Shown: positions 1 through 7,482, numbered from the stretch's first letter. The stretch: 8,862 nucleotides of DNA from Chloroflexota bacterium (GCA_022561355.1 JADFRJ010000086.1:1-8862), one strand, 5' to 3'. The notes: generated by a model not told the origin, from the sequence alone. Translations and numbers: made by a program.

Positions 1-609
1 CAGCAGGGTCGCGTCGGGGTCGGCGCGACCCTCGCGGATGAACGTCTGCACTTCGAGCTTGCTGGACGGGTCGAGGCCCGTCGTCGGCTCGTCGAGCAGC
101 ATCAACACCGGCGACGTTAGGAACGCGCGCGCCACCGCGACCTTCTGCTGCTGCCCTCGCGAGAGGTGGAGCATCGGATCGCGGAGGCGGTCGCCGAGGT
201 CGAGTCGCGAGAGGATCTCGAACGACTTACGCTTGATCTCGTCCGCTCCCAGGCCGTAGATGCGCGCGAAGAAGAGCAGGTTCTCCAGCGCGGACATGTT
301 CTTGAAGAAGCTTGGGTCCGGCGACACGCGGTTGATCAGCCGCCGCACCTCCATCTCGTCGCGCTCGATGTCGAAGCCGAACACGCTCACAGAGCCGGCG
401 TCCGGCGTCAGCAGCGTGCTGATCATGCGCACCACCGTCGACTTGCCGGAGCCGTTCGCGCCGATCAGGCCGTAGATCTCGCCCCGCTGGATCTGGAACG
501 AGACGTCTTCGACCGCCCTGATCGGCTCCTTCTTCTCCTGCCACGGGAACGTGCGGCCGCCGCCGAACGACTTGCTCAGCTCGCTTACTTCCAGTGGTAT
601 CGAATTCAT
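1..609 (-). CDS. ABC-2 type exporter ATP-binding protein (3' end outside window)
   Basis: This is the nucleotide-binding subunit of an ABC exporter, which hydrolyses ATP on the cytoplasmic face of a membrane permease. The 203 visible residues contain Walker A GANGSGKS (50-57), signature LSRGQ (149-153, in place of LSGGQ), Walker B VLMLLDEP (168-175) and D-loop GLDP (178-181). The switch histidine and C-terminus lie beyond base 1. The Q-loop region reads SPDPSFF (96-102) and lacks the usual glutamine. A similar glutamine-less form (DERSFYW-type) is known in a CcmA-like subfamily often seen in Chloroflexota. The start ATG (609-607) follows an AGGAGG Shine-Dalgarno by a few bases. The permease is not visible and may follow beyond the left edge. 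The substrate cannot be told. The family is certain; the drug or lipid export role is only inferred. Confidence 0.93.
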   Translation of the reverse strand, partial: MNSIPLEVSELSKSFGGGRTFPWQEKKEPIRAVEDVSFQIQRGEIYGLIGANGSGKSTVVRMISTLLTPDAGSVSVFGFDIERDEMEVRRLINRVSPDPSFFKNMSALENLLFFARIYGLGADEIKRKSFEILSRLDLGDRLRDPMLHLSRGQQQKVAVARAFLTSPVLMLLDEPTTGLDPSSKLEVQTFIREGRADPDATLL

Positions 610-638
610 CTCGCTCCTCCTGCTCTAAACACACAAAA

Positions 639-661
639 CCCACTACCTGCTCGATAGTGGG
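639..661. repeat. Inverted repeat upstream of the ABC ATPase gene, possible operator
   Basis: CCCACTA (639-645) and TAGTGGG (655-661) form a perfect 7-bp inverted repeat with a 9-base spacer, 29 bases upstream of the ATPase start codon. The position fits an operator for a dimeric repressor or a hairpin in the mRNA leader. There is no run of T, so it is not a normal intrinsic terminator. No regulator gene lies nearby. Confidence 0.4.
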
Positions 662-754
662 CGGACGGTGTCGCTGCTTGCCTTGTTACTGCTAACTCAG
701 AAGTCTGGCCTCCCTATGGACACACTCGTCCCACCCACAACGCCTCCGCCGTTA

Positions 755-766
755 CCGCACGTGCGG
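755..766. repeat. 12-bp perfect palindrome, possible regulator site
   Basis: CCGCACGTGCGG reads the same on both strands. It sits in the divergent region between the ABC ATPase gene and the DUF4145 gene, 90 bases upstream of the latter's chosen start. A transcription-factor site is possible, but short GC-rich palindromes are frequent in such DNA. I could not identify a convincing -35/-10 pair for either gene in 610-855. Confidence 0.25.
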
Positions 767-855
767 ATGCCGGCGACTGCGCTGGTGAACTGCATGTGAC
801 CACTGCTCATGAAAACAATAACCTCAAGAATCAGACTACGAGGAAGGAGCCGCGG

Positions 856-1500
856 GTGTCAAGCGGAGATGCGCAACCTCGCCCTTCATGCGGCGTTATA
901 CTGCAGAACAAGATGGCCGCCTACTTTTGTCCTCACTGCAAGATCCACGCGACCTTCAAGAGTCAGGGTCCGGAAAAAGTCAACTGGGAAAATCAACTCC
1001 ACCAGATCTGGCGGTGCAACAACTGCTTCGGCGTCGTATACGTAAGGGTTCGGACTGAACCAGACGATCTGGAGTTCTATCCTTCTCTGCGTTCGGAAGC
1101 ACGGGACGAGTACCCTCCTGAGGTACGCGACAACTTTGGCGAGGCACTTCGCTCACTGAACGGGAACAACCCCAAGGCCGCAGTCGTGATGACCCGTTCC
1201 GCTTTGCAGGCTGCAATGCGACAGCAGGATGCAAAAGGGAAGACTCTTAAAGCGGAGATCGACAGTCTCGCTGATAGTCACGCCATCCCTCCGGCAATCA
1301 AGGACTGGGCACACGAACTACGAGACGGCGGAAACCTAGTGGCGCATCCCGAACCCGACAAGACAGTAGAGACGCAAGACGCCGAGGAGTTGATCGCACT
1401 AGCAGAATCGCTGTTCGAGTATCTTTATGTTGTACCGAAGGAACTTGAACGGCGGCGCCAGCGCCTGGCGCCCCAGGAAGAGCCACCCCCCAGCGAATAG
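856..1500 (+). CDS. Zinc-ribbon DUF4145 domain protein
   Basis: Predicted soluble protein of 214 residues. A treble-clef zinc ribbon at the N-terminus carries CPHC (25-28) and CNNC (54-57). It is followed by a helical DUF4145-type domain from about 85 to 195 that contains R114 and the conserved block ending LRDGGNLVAHPE (155-166). As I recall, DUF4145 has been grouped with the HEPN superfamily and is seen alone or fused to restriction-enzyme subunits. The function of stand-alone copies is not known, so a defence or RNase role is only a possibility. I chose the GTG at 856 because AGGAAGGAG lies six bases before it. An in-frame GTG at 796 would add 20 residues without a ribosome site. ATG at 913, just before the ribbon, is a third option. 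The gene stands alone, convergent with the GNAT gene. Confidence 0.85.
   Translation: MSSGDAQPRPSCGVILQNKMAAYFCPHCKIHATFKSQGPEKVNWENQLHQIWRCNNCFGVVYVRVRTEPDDLEFYPSLRSEARDEYPPEVRDNFGEALRSLNGNNPKAAVVMTRSALQAAMRQQDAKGKTLKAEIDSLADSHAIPPAIKDWAHELRDGGNLVAHPEPDKTVETQDAEELIALAESLFEYLYVVPKELERRRQRLAPQEEPPPSE
1454..1472. repeat. Strong GC hairpin inside the 3' end of the DUF4145 gene
   Basis: GGCGCCA (1454-1460) pairs with TGGCGCC (1466-1472) around a 5-base loop, a perfect 7-bp stem within codons of the basic C-terminal tail. A second, weaker hairpin (AGCGAA 1492-1497 with TTCGCT 1502-1507) spans the stop codon. Neither has a T tract on either strand. They lie between convergent genes and might slow polymerases or protect 3' ends, but codon content alone could also produce them. 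Confidence 0.3.
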
Positions 1501-1539
1501 CTTCGCTTACATCGCGCCCAGCAGCTTCAGCTGCTTGCG
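1501..1539 (-). pseudogene. Remnant of a second htpX 3' end downstream of the GNAT gene
   Basis: On the minus strand, codons from 1539 to 1507 read RKQLKLLGAM followed by TAA. The intact M48 protease ends ERVKLLRAM followed by TGA. At the DNA level 1501-1529 matches 1985-2013 at 26 of 29 positions, including the GCGAAG after the stop codon, which forms part of the GNAT start. The fragment begins directly after the DUF4145 stop codon and supplies the GNAT stop codon in another frame. It is best read as the scar of a duplication or recombination at the htpX end. Upstream of it, this frame shows no further M48 similarity. Confidence 0.6.
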
Positions 1540-1994
1540 GACACATCCTTCGCCATCGCGATGACGCCCCACTCTTCCCCGCGCTCTCGAACAACGCGGT
1601 ATTGCCACGAACGCTGTGCCGACGGCGGGAACGCATCGAGGCTCACCAGATCATAGCCCAACCGCTCGTAGAACGGCGCAGCATCTACAGTGAAGAGGAG
1701 CAGATGCCGCACGCCCAGCTCGCGAGCGTGAGCTTCCACCCACTCGAGGATCTCGCTGCCCACGCCCGTACCGTGCAGGTCGCTCTCGACTGCCATCGAA
1801 CGCACCAATCCAGCCGAGTCTTCCGCGTACAGTTCCAGGCCACCGCACCCGATCAGCCGTCCGCCGCGATACGCGACCACGAAGTGCTCCAGCCAATCCT
1901 CTAGCTCAACCGTCGGCAGATGATGCGTGTCCAGCAGCGCCTTCATCGACGGAACGTGCTCTGGTTTGGCGGGGCAGAGCGTTACTTCGCTCAC
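1527..1994 (-). CDS. GNAT family N-acetyltransferase, ArsN2-like
   Basis: Predicted cytosolic acetyl-CoA-dependent acetyltransferase of 155 residues. The acetyl-CoA loop is at V69 to G79 (HGTGVG, 74-79), preceded by the strand LVRSMAV (63-69). Motif B, APFYERLGY, is at 106-114. LPTVELEDW (26-34), GGLELY and the LVRS strand resemble ArsN2, a GNAT found with arsenic-resistance genes, but no ars gene is in view, so the substrate is uncertain. The GTG start (1994-1992) overlaps the htpX stop codon as GTGA, which implies translational coupling and transcription from the lemA-htpX promoter. The last codons and the stop fall inside the htpX-tail remnant, so the C-terminus (KDVSASS) may have been reshaped by that event. 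Confidence 0.87.
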   Translation of the reverse strand: MSEVTLCPAKPEHVPSMKALLDTHHLPTVELEDWLEHFVVAYRGGRLIGCGGLELYAEDSAGLVRSMAVESDLHGTGVGSEILEWVEAHARELGVRHLLLFTVDAAPFYERLGYDLVSLDAFPPSAQRSWQYRVVRERGEEWGVIAMAKDVSASS

Positions 1995-2013
1995 ATCGCG
2001 CGCAGAAGCTTCA
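1985..2013 (-). repeat. Direct-repeat partner at the htpX/GNAT junction
   Basis: This segment encodes the last residues of the M48 protease and the first of the GNAT protein. It is the second member of the 29-bp imperfect direct repeat (partner 1501-1529, three mismatches) that brackets the GNAT gene in the same orientation. Confidence 0.7.
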
Positions 2014-2911
2014 CCCGCTCCTCGATCGGCGGGTGCGTCGTGAACATGTTGTTCAGCCAGCTCTTGTGCTCGCGCAGCGGGTTGTTGATGTAGAGGTGCG
2101 CCGTCGCCTTGTTCGCGACCTCCAGCGGGTCCGGGTCCGCGGCCATCTTCTCCAGCGCGCGCGCCAGCCCTTCCGGGTGACGCGTCAGCAGCGCGCCCGA
2201 AGCGTCGGCCAGGTACTCGCGCTGGCGCGAGATTGCGAAGCGGATCGCCTGCGCCGCGATCGGCGCCAAGATCGCGCCGACGATCGCGATCAGGAAGATG
2301 ATCGCTATCGCGCCGCCCCCGCCCTTGCCGCGATTGCTGGAGCGCCGGCCCGCGCCGAAGAACGTCAGACGGAACATGAAGTCGGCCATCAACGCGGCCA
2401 GCCCGATCAGCACGACGACCATCGTCATCACGCGGATGTCGTAGTTGCCGATGTGCGACAGCTCGTGCGCCAGCACACCCTCCAGCTCCAGCGGCTCCAG
2501 CTTATCCAGCAGGCCTCGCGTGACGGCCACCGACGCGTGTTCGGGGTCGCGGCCGGTCGCGAAGGCGTTCGGCGAGCCGTCCTCGATCACGTAGACCTTG
2601 GGCATCGGCAGCCCCGCGCCGATGCACAGGTTCTCGACCTTGCGGACCAGCTCCGGCTCCTGCTCCCTCGTCACCTCTTTCGCGCCGGAGATGCCCAGCG
2701 CGATCCGCGACGACGAGTAGTAGCTGATGAACGCGAAGATCACGAACGGCACGATCAGGATCGGCGCGAACGGAATCGGCAGCCCGATCACGATGCCGAT
2801 CGCCATCGATAAGCCGGCCAGCACCAGCACGAAAAGCGTGAGCAGAATGAACGTGTTGCGCCGGTTGCCGGCGATCCGGTCGTAGATGAGGACGGGTTGT
2901 TCTAGCGTCAT
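1991..2911 (-). CDS. htpX: M48 family zinc metalloprotease HtpX
   Basis: Integral membrane zinc endopeptidase of 306 residues, a family that degrades damaged or misfolded membrane proteins. Two N-terminal transmembrane segments (about 20-42 and 46-66) precede the cytoplasmic catalytic region. HELSH (149-153) supplies H149, E150 and H153, and E232 in REYLADASGA is the expected third zinc ligand. Two more hydrophobic segments lie at about 161-180 and 201-225, separated by a Gly/Arg-rich linker. The length suits HtpX. The C-terminal THPPIEERVKLLRAM is the usual family ending. ATG at 2911 is fixed because an in-frame TAG lies two codons upstream; no good Shine-Dalgarno is seen. It lies 74 bases after lemA in the same direction, a common pairing. 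Confidence 0.95.
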   Translation of the reverse strand: MTLEQPVLIYDRIAGNRRNTFILLTLFVLVLAGLSMAIGIVIGLPIPFAPILIVPFVIFAFISYYSSSRIALGISGAKEVTREQEPELVRKVENLCIGAGLPMPKVYVIEDGSPNAFATGRDPEHASVAVTRGLLDKLEPLELEGVLAHELSHIGNYDIRVMTMVVVLIGLAALMADFMFRLTFFGAGRRSSNRGKGGGGAIAIIFLIAIVGAILAPIAAQAIRFAISRQREYLADASGALLTRHPEGLARALEKMAADPDPLEVANKATAHLYINNPLREHKSWLNNMFTTHPPIEERVKLLRAM

Positions 2912-2985
2912 ACGCTACACGCTTCGTAGTGCGCCGCTTCGTGATGAGCAGCGCCGCGGTGCCCGGCATCGCGACGCGCGAATAC

Positions 2986-3561
2986 CTAGTTGGGCTGTGT
3001 GAAGCTGACTTGGACATCCTCGCGGGCCGTCTCTTCCGCCTCGAAGAAGTCGAACCGCTCGAAATTGAACATGTTCGCGATGATCACGCTCGGGAACACC
3101 TGAATGCGGGTATTGAAGTCCATCACATTGCGGTTGTAGAACTGCCGCGAGAACGCGATCTTCTCCTCCACGTCGGCCAGCTCCTTCTGCAGTGCCAGGA
3201 AGTTCTCGTTGGCGCGCAGTTGCGGGTAGTTCTCAGACACTGCGAACAACGTTCGCAGCGCGCTCGTGAGCATGTTGTCGGCCTGCGCGGCCTGCGCCGC
3301 GCCCCCCGCCTGCTCCAGTTGAGCGCGGGCGCGCGTGACGTTCTCCAGCACCTCTTGCTCGTGGGCGGCGTAGCCCTTGACCGTCTCCACCAGGTTCGGG
3401 ATCAGGCTCGCCCGGCGCTTGAGCTGCACATCGATACCCGACCATGCCTCACGAGTCCGGACACGGGCACGGATCAGGCCGTTGTACATCCCAAGCATGG
3501 CCAAACCCGCGATGATCACCACCGCGAGCAGGACGATCAGCACAATAAGAACTATTAGCAT
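2986..3561 (-). CDS. lemA: LemA family membrane protein
   Basis: LemA proteins have an N-terminal membrane anchor and a long helical body; their exact biochemical role is unsettled, though they are often encoded beside M48 proteases. The 191 residues show one hydrophobic segment (1-24), then the conserved block from R35 to E69 including AWSGIDVQLKRR and LIPNLVETVKGYAAHE. A second block (112-170) contains YPQLRANENF, the R139-Y142-N143 helix and FPSVIIANMF. This is the full family length. The ATG at 3561 has no close Shine-Dalgarno, but TACACT ends seven bases upstream, so the transcript may be leaderless. It is the first gene of the probable lemA-htpX-GNAT operon. Confidence 0.95.
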   Translation of the reverse strand: MLIVLIVLIVLLAVVIIAGLAMLGMYNGLIRARVRTREAWSGIDVQLKRRASLIPNLVETVKGYAAHEQEVLENVTRARAQLEQAGGAAQAAQADNMLTSALRTLFAVSENYPQLRANENFLALQKELADVEEKIAFSRQFYNRNVMDFNTRIQVFPSVIIANMFNFERFDFFEAEETAREDVQVSFTQPN

Positions 3562-3568
3562 CGGAAAA

Positions 3569-3597
3569 AGTGTACCTCATCGCCCAAATTGACAGAA
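3569..3597 (-). promoter_or_regulatory. Putative lemA operon promoter
   Basis: On the minus strand TACACT (3574-3569) fits the TANNNT form of a -10 box and ends seven bases before the lemA ATG, so transcription would start at or next to that codon. At 17-bp spacing the -35 would be TTCTGT (3597-3592), a weak match. This element overlaps, on the opposite strand, the TTGACA upstream of the P450 gene. Confidence 0.45.
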
Positions 3598-3621
3598 GAA
3601 TGCCTATCTAGCTGCTATCCT
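3589..3621 (+). promoter_or_regulatory. Putative P450 promoter
   Basis: A perfect TTGACA lies at 3589-3594. A -10-like TATCCT lies at 3616-3621, five bases before the ATG. The spacing of 21 is long; TGCTAT (3613-3618) gives 18 but is a poorer box. In either reading the transcript would start within a few bases of the ATG, consistent with the absence of a Shine-Dalgarno. Confidence 0.45.
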
Positions 3622-3626
3622 GGTGT

Positions 3627-4835
<1,209 letters not shown>

Positions 4836-4887
4836 ACCTCAGTTCATACGCATCCTCCGGCCATGCTAGGCGCGCCCCAGTTCCGTG

Positions 4888-4893
4888 TATACT
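4888..4893 (+). promoter_or_regulatory. -10-like box before the glycosyltransferase gene
   Basis: TATACT matches the -10 consensus at five of six positions and ends nine bases before the ATG at 4903, predicting a leader of about zero to four bases. No good -35 is visible at 16-18 bp. The short 67-bp gap after the P450 gene also leaves room for read-through from upstream. Confidence 0.4.
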
Positions 4894-4902
4894 GCCAGGC
4901 GC

Positions 4903-7086
4903 ATGGCGCAACACCTACAATCGGACGCTCCTGGCGAACTGAGTGCAGGAAAGGCGCGGCGCTCCTCTCAGGGCAATCTGATGGCGAGGCAGGACTGGCT
5001 CATCTGTGGCGGGCTCGTTGTACTGGCAACGCTCGTGTTCGGTTCGGTACGGCCGTGGGCGCTCCCCGCGCTCGGCGACATTGCGATCTTCCAGCTCTTC
5101 GGCCGTCTCATCGCGGACGGCCAGGTTCCATATCGCGACTTCTTCGACCACAAGACGCCGCTAACAGGCTACGCCAATGCGCTGCCGGCGCTGTTCAGCA
5201 AGCTCTTCGGTACAGACCTCATCATCAGCACCCGTGTGCTCTCGCTGGCCGCGGCCACCGCCGCTGCGGTTGGCCTCTACCTACTGAGCAGGGCGGTGCA
5301 GCTATCGAGGGCCGCAAGCGTCGCGGTGGCAGGGACCTATCTCGCGTTCGACTTCGCCTCGCTGCTGGTCGCGTTCGGCCTTGAGGCCAAGGCACTAGCC
5401 ACCTACGCGGGTATCTTCGCGATGCTGGCAGCGTACCGGTCGCGCTGGACCCTCAGCGGCGCTCTCGGCTCGCTGGCCTTCCTCGCGTGGCAGCCGGGCG
5501 GAATATTTCTCATCGGGGCGGCGGCACGGGCCATCACAGGCAAGGAAGAGAGGCCCGGCGCAAGCCTCCTGCGCCTGATTGCGGGATTCATCGTCCCAGT
5601 GAGCCTCCTGGCGGCATACCTCGCCGCCGCCGGCGCGTTCGACGAGTTCTGGCGCGACACGGTCACGTTCAACCAGGGCTACGTCGACCGCCAGTTCGAG
5701 TGGATGCCGCAGATCGGCAATGTCGCCGATCGGATCAGGCTCGGGTATGCGCCGGAGCGCTGGGTCTTCCTGCTCGCGGCTGCCGGCGCAGGTCTCTGGA
5801 TGCTGGTGGGCTTGCACGGCCTCAGCAGAAAAGTCGTGCCAGATGCAGTGACCCGGGCCGCACCGATCGCCGTGATCTCATTCTTTGTGCTGCTCTACTC
5901 CTACGTGAACTTCACCTCCGCAGTTGACGTCATTCCGTTCTTGCCGTGGGTCGCGTTCTGGGCCGGGTGGCTCCTCGAGCGCGTGAGCCGGCAGCGATTC
6001 GTTCCCGCTGAAGCGCTGGCGGTGCTATTCGCGGCCGTCTTGCTGGTGTACGGTCACCACGGCTTGTGGGCTCGGCTGCCGAACCTGCGTGACGAAGGCG
6101 GCCGCTCCGTCGAACAGGCCATCGTCAATGATGTCGAAGAGCGCGCCGGGCTCGTCGACGGCGACAAAATATATGCCATCAACGAACCTTGGTTCCTGCT
6201 AGCCAGCGGCAGAGACCACATCGCCCCGCCGTACTACTACCTCTGGAGCGGCGTATTCGACATGATCACAGAACGCGAAGGGGTCAACGAGGCGCTCAAT
6301 CGCCCGATCCTGGACTCGAAACCTAAACTGGTTGTGCTGGGGCCCCAGACGCGAGGGTGGCTTTTCGCGTGGGACCGTTCCGAACTTCAGCACGTCTATG
6401 CGGAAACCCTATTGCTGAACTACGAAAGGCTGCCTCCTGCACCCGGAGGCCCAGGGGTCCGCGTCTCGCGCGCTGCGGACTACTGGGTATTAACCACAGA
6501 CGAGAACCGCGTCGACTTCACGGAACTCATGCGCAATGCGCATGCCCTGCCCGGGTTCATCGGAGGCTGGTCGGCGGATGACATGCGCCCGCTGGCCGGA
6601 CACCCGGAGCTGATCCGCCAGCCCGCCGCCGGCTCCTACCGCGAGACGTCCGCGTGGGCGCTGGATGGCCGTAGCCGCGTTGAGGCGATCGGTGGCGTCG
6701 TGATGCAGATACCAGACGACATCGACCCCGAGGATGGCAGACTCTATTTCGGAGTGATCGTCGCGCTCCCCGAAGACGGGGGCACAGCGGACCGTATCGT
6801 TCTGGAGCTCCAGCTCGAGCGAGCCATCCCACCCGATACAGCGCAAGGCGGTGAGCCTCCCGAGACGTTTACTGTGCAAGGCACACGGGACGTAAGCGGC
6901 AGGCGTGCAGGTGAACTGATCCTCGTCACGCAGGCGGTAAGGCTTGGCGTCTTCTTTAACCCGCTACCAGGCGAACATGTTGTAATAACCATCGAGCGCG
7001 ACGGGAGCGACCCGCGGGACACCTACGACCACGACCTGCGCGTTCTCGGCCTGACTGTCTCCTACCGGCCCATCCAGACTCCCTGA
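4903..7086 (+). CDS. GT-C fold (GT39/ArnT-like) membrane glycosyltransferase with beta-rich C-terminal extension
   Basis: Polytopic protein of 727 residues that probably transfers a sugar from a polyprenyl-phosphate donor on the outer face of the membrane. After a charged tail and the first span (33-49) come LGDIAIFQLFGRLI (58-70, D59 in the place of the catalytic acid) and GQVPYRDFFDHKTPL (73-87), the hallmark first loop of this family. About ten further hydrophobic segments run to residue 388. The outer part follows: KIYAINEPWFLLASGR (422-437) is the usual ArnT-type soluble portion. Residues about 575-727 add a strand-rich region that could be a sandwich domain. ATG at 4903 is preferred for the nearby TATACT. 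GTG at 4885 and ATG at 4981 are alternatives, with no Shine-Dalgarno at any of them. Acceptor and donor are unknown. Confidence 0.82.
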   Translation: MAQHLQSDAPGELSAGKARRSSQGNLMARQDWLICGGLVVLATLVFGSVRPWALPALGDIAIFQLFGRLIADGQVPYRDFFDHKTPLTGYANALPALFSKLFGTDLIISTRVLSLAAATAAAVGLYLLSRAVQLSRAASVAVAGTYLAFDFASLLVAFGLEAKALATYAGIFAMLAAYRSRWTLSGALGSLAFLAWQPGGIFLIGAAARAITGKEERPGASLLRLIAGFIVPVSLLAAYLAAAGAFDEFWRDTVTFNQGYVDRQFEWMPQIGNVADRIRLGYAPERWVFLLAAAGAGLWMLVGLHGLSRKVVPDAVTRAAPIAVISFFVLLYSYVNFTSAVDVIPFLPWVAFWAGWLLERVSRQRFVPAEALAVLFAAVLLVYGHHGLWARLPNLRDEGGRSVEQAIVNDVEERAGLVDGDKIYAINEPWFLLASGRDHIAPPYYYLWSGVFDMITEREGVNEALNRPILDSKPKLVVLGPQTRGWLFAWDRSELQHVYAETLLLNYERLPPAPGGPGVRVSRAADYWVLTTDENRVDFTELMRNAHALPGFIGGWSADDMRPLAGHPELIRQPAAGSYRETSAWALDGRSRVEAIGGVVMQIPDDIDPEDGRLYFGVIVALPEDGGTADRIVLELQLERAIPPDTAQGGEPPETFTVQGTRDVSGRRAGELILVTQAVRLGVFFNPLPGEHVVITIERDGSDPRDTYDHDLRVLGLTVSYRPIQTP

Positions 7087-7110
7087 CTAGCCCTTCGAGC
7101 TAACCCCGCA

Positions 7111-7134
7111 GCTCGCGTCTCCACGAGCGCGAGC
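7111..7134. terminator. Hairpin between convergent genes, possible weak terminator
   Basis: GCTCGCG (7111-7117) pairs with CGCGAGC (7128-7134) around a 10-base loop, 25 bases after the glycosyltransferase stop codon and downstream of the small gene on the other strand. No T run follows on either strand, so intrinsic termination is doubtful. Confidence 0.3.
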
Positions 7135-7190
7135 GAAATCTAGCTGTAGTCCTGCCAGGCGGGATCCGTTTGCTTCCGTGCGTCGTCGAC

Positions 7191-7394
7191 CTAGCTGGTG
7201 GCTTCGCTGGCGACCTCGTCCTTCGCGGGGCTCTCGATATCGGAACGCCCGTTACCTGCAGATGCGTCTTCGGCGTTCGTCATCTCGTGAAGCGTCTCAG
7301 CAGTCTCGACGGAACCTCCGTCCCCCTTGAGTAGCCGGCTCGCGACGAAGCAGCCGACAGCGATCAGAGCGACCAGTAAGAGAATCCTTTTCAT
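7191..7394 (-). CDS. Small single-span membrane protein, function unknown
   Basis: Protein of 67 residues: Met-Lys-Arg, a hydrophobic segment (4-21), then an acidic, Ser/Ala/Glu-rich tail with no cysteine. C16 in IAVGC could mark a weak lipobox, but Leu is lacking at -3, so a membrane anchor with a soluble tail is more likely. The start at 7394 is set by AGGAGG six bases upstream; an ATG seven codons earlier (7415) ignores that site. A good promoter lies at 7454-7482. The N-terminus resembles small actinobacterial one-span proteins such as the DLW-39 family, but I do not claim membership. The stop is TAG, and the same frame continues for 16 coding-like codons to a second TAG (7142-7140). Confidence 0.7.
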   Translation of the reverse strand: MKRILLLVALIAVGCFVASRLLKGDGGSVETAETLHEMTNAEDASAGNGRSDIESPAKDEVASEATS

Positions 7395-7453
7395 CTGATA
7401 CCTCCTTGTACACACCGTGGATTGGTGAGGCGTTATCCTATCCTCGCAGGGCC

Positions 7454-7482
7454 ATCATACACCCGTCGGTAATGCTTGTCAC
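7454..7482 (-). promoter_or_regulatory. Sigma-70-like promoter of the small membrane protein gene
   Basis: On the minus strand GTGACA (7482-7477) and TATGAT (7459-7454) each match consensus at five of six positions with an ideal 17-bp spacer. A start near 7447 would give a leader of about 50 bases containing AGGAGG. This is the best promoter in the window. Confidence 0.6.

Noticed and set aside
227..643. Minus-strand ORF of 138 codons overlapping the ABC ATPase
   Set aside because: It is a different frame from the one containing the Walker and signature motifs, and its translation is low-complexity Arg/Ala/Gly.
681..692. A stretch whose complement resembles the conserved end of 16S rRNA (GTAACAAGG)
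   Set aside because: Only about nine bases match and no flanking rRNA sequence is present.
2033..2812. Long plus-strand ORF of 259 codons opposite htpX
   Set aside because: It is Arg/His/Asp-rich with no recognisable domain, the usual shadow of a GC-rich gene on the other strand; M48 motifs on the minus strand are unmistakable.
4869..4876. GGCGCGCC palindrome between the P450 and glycosyltransferase genes
   Set aside because: Eight-base GC palindromes are common at this composition, and no spacing to a promoter or repeat gives it meaning.
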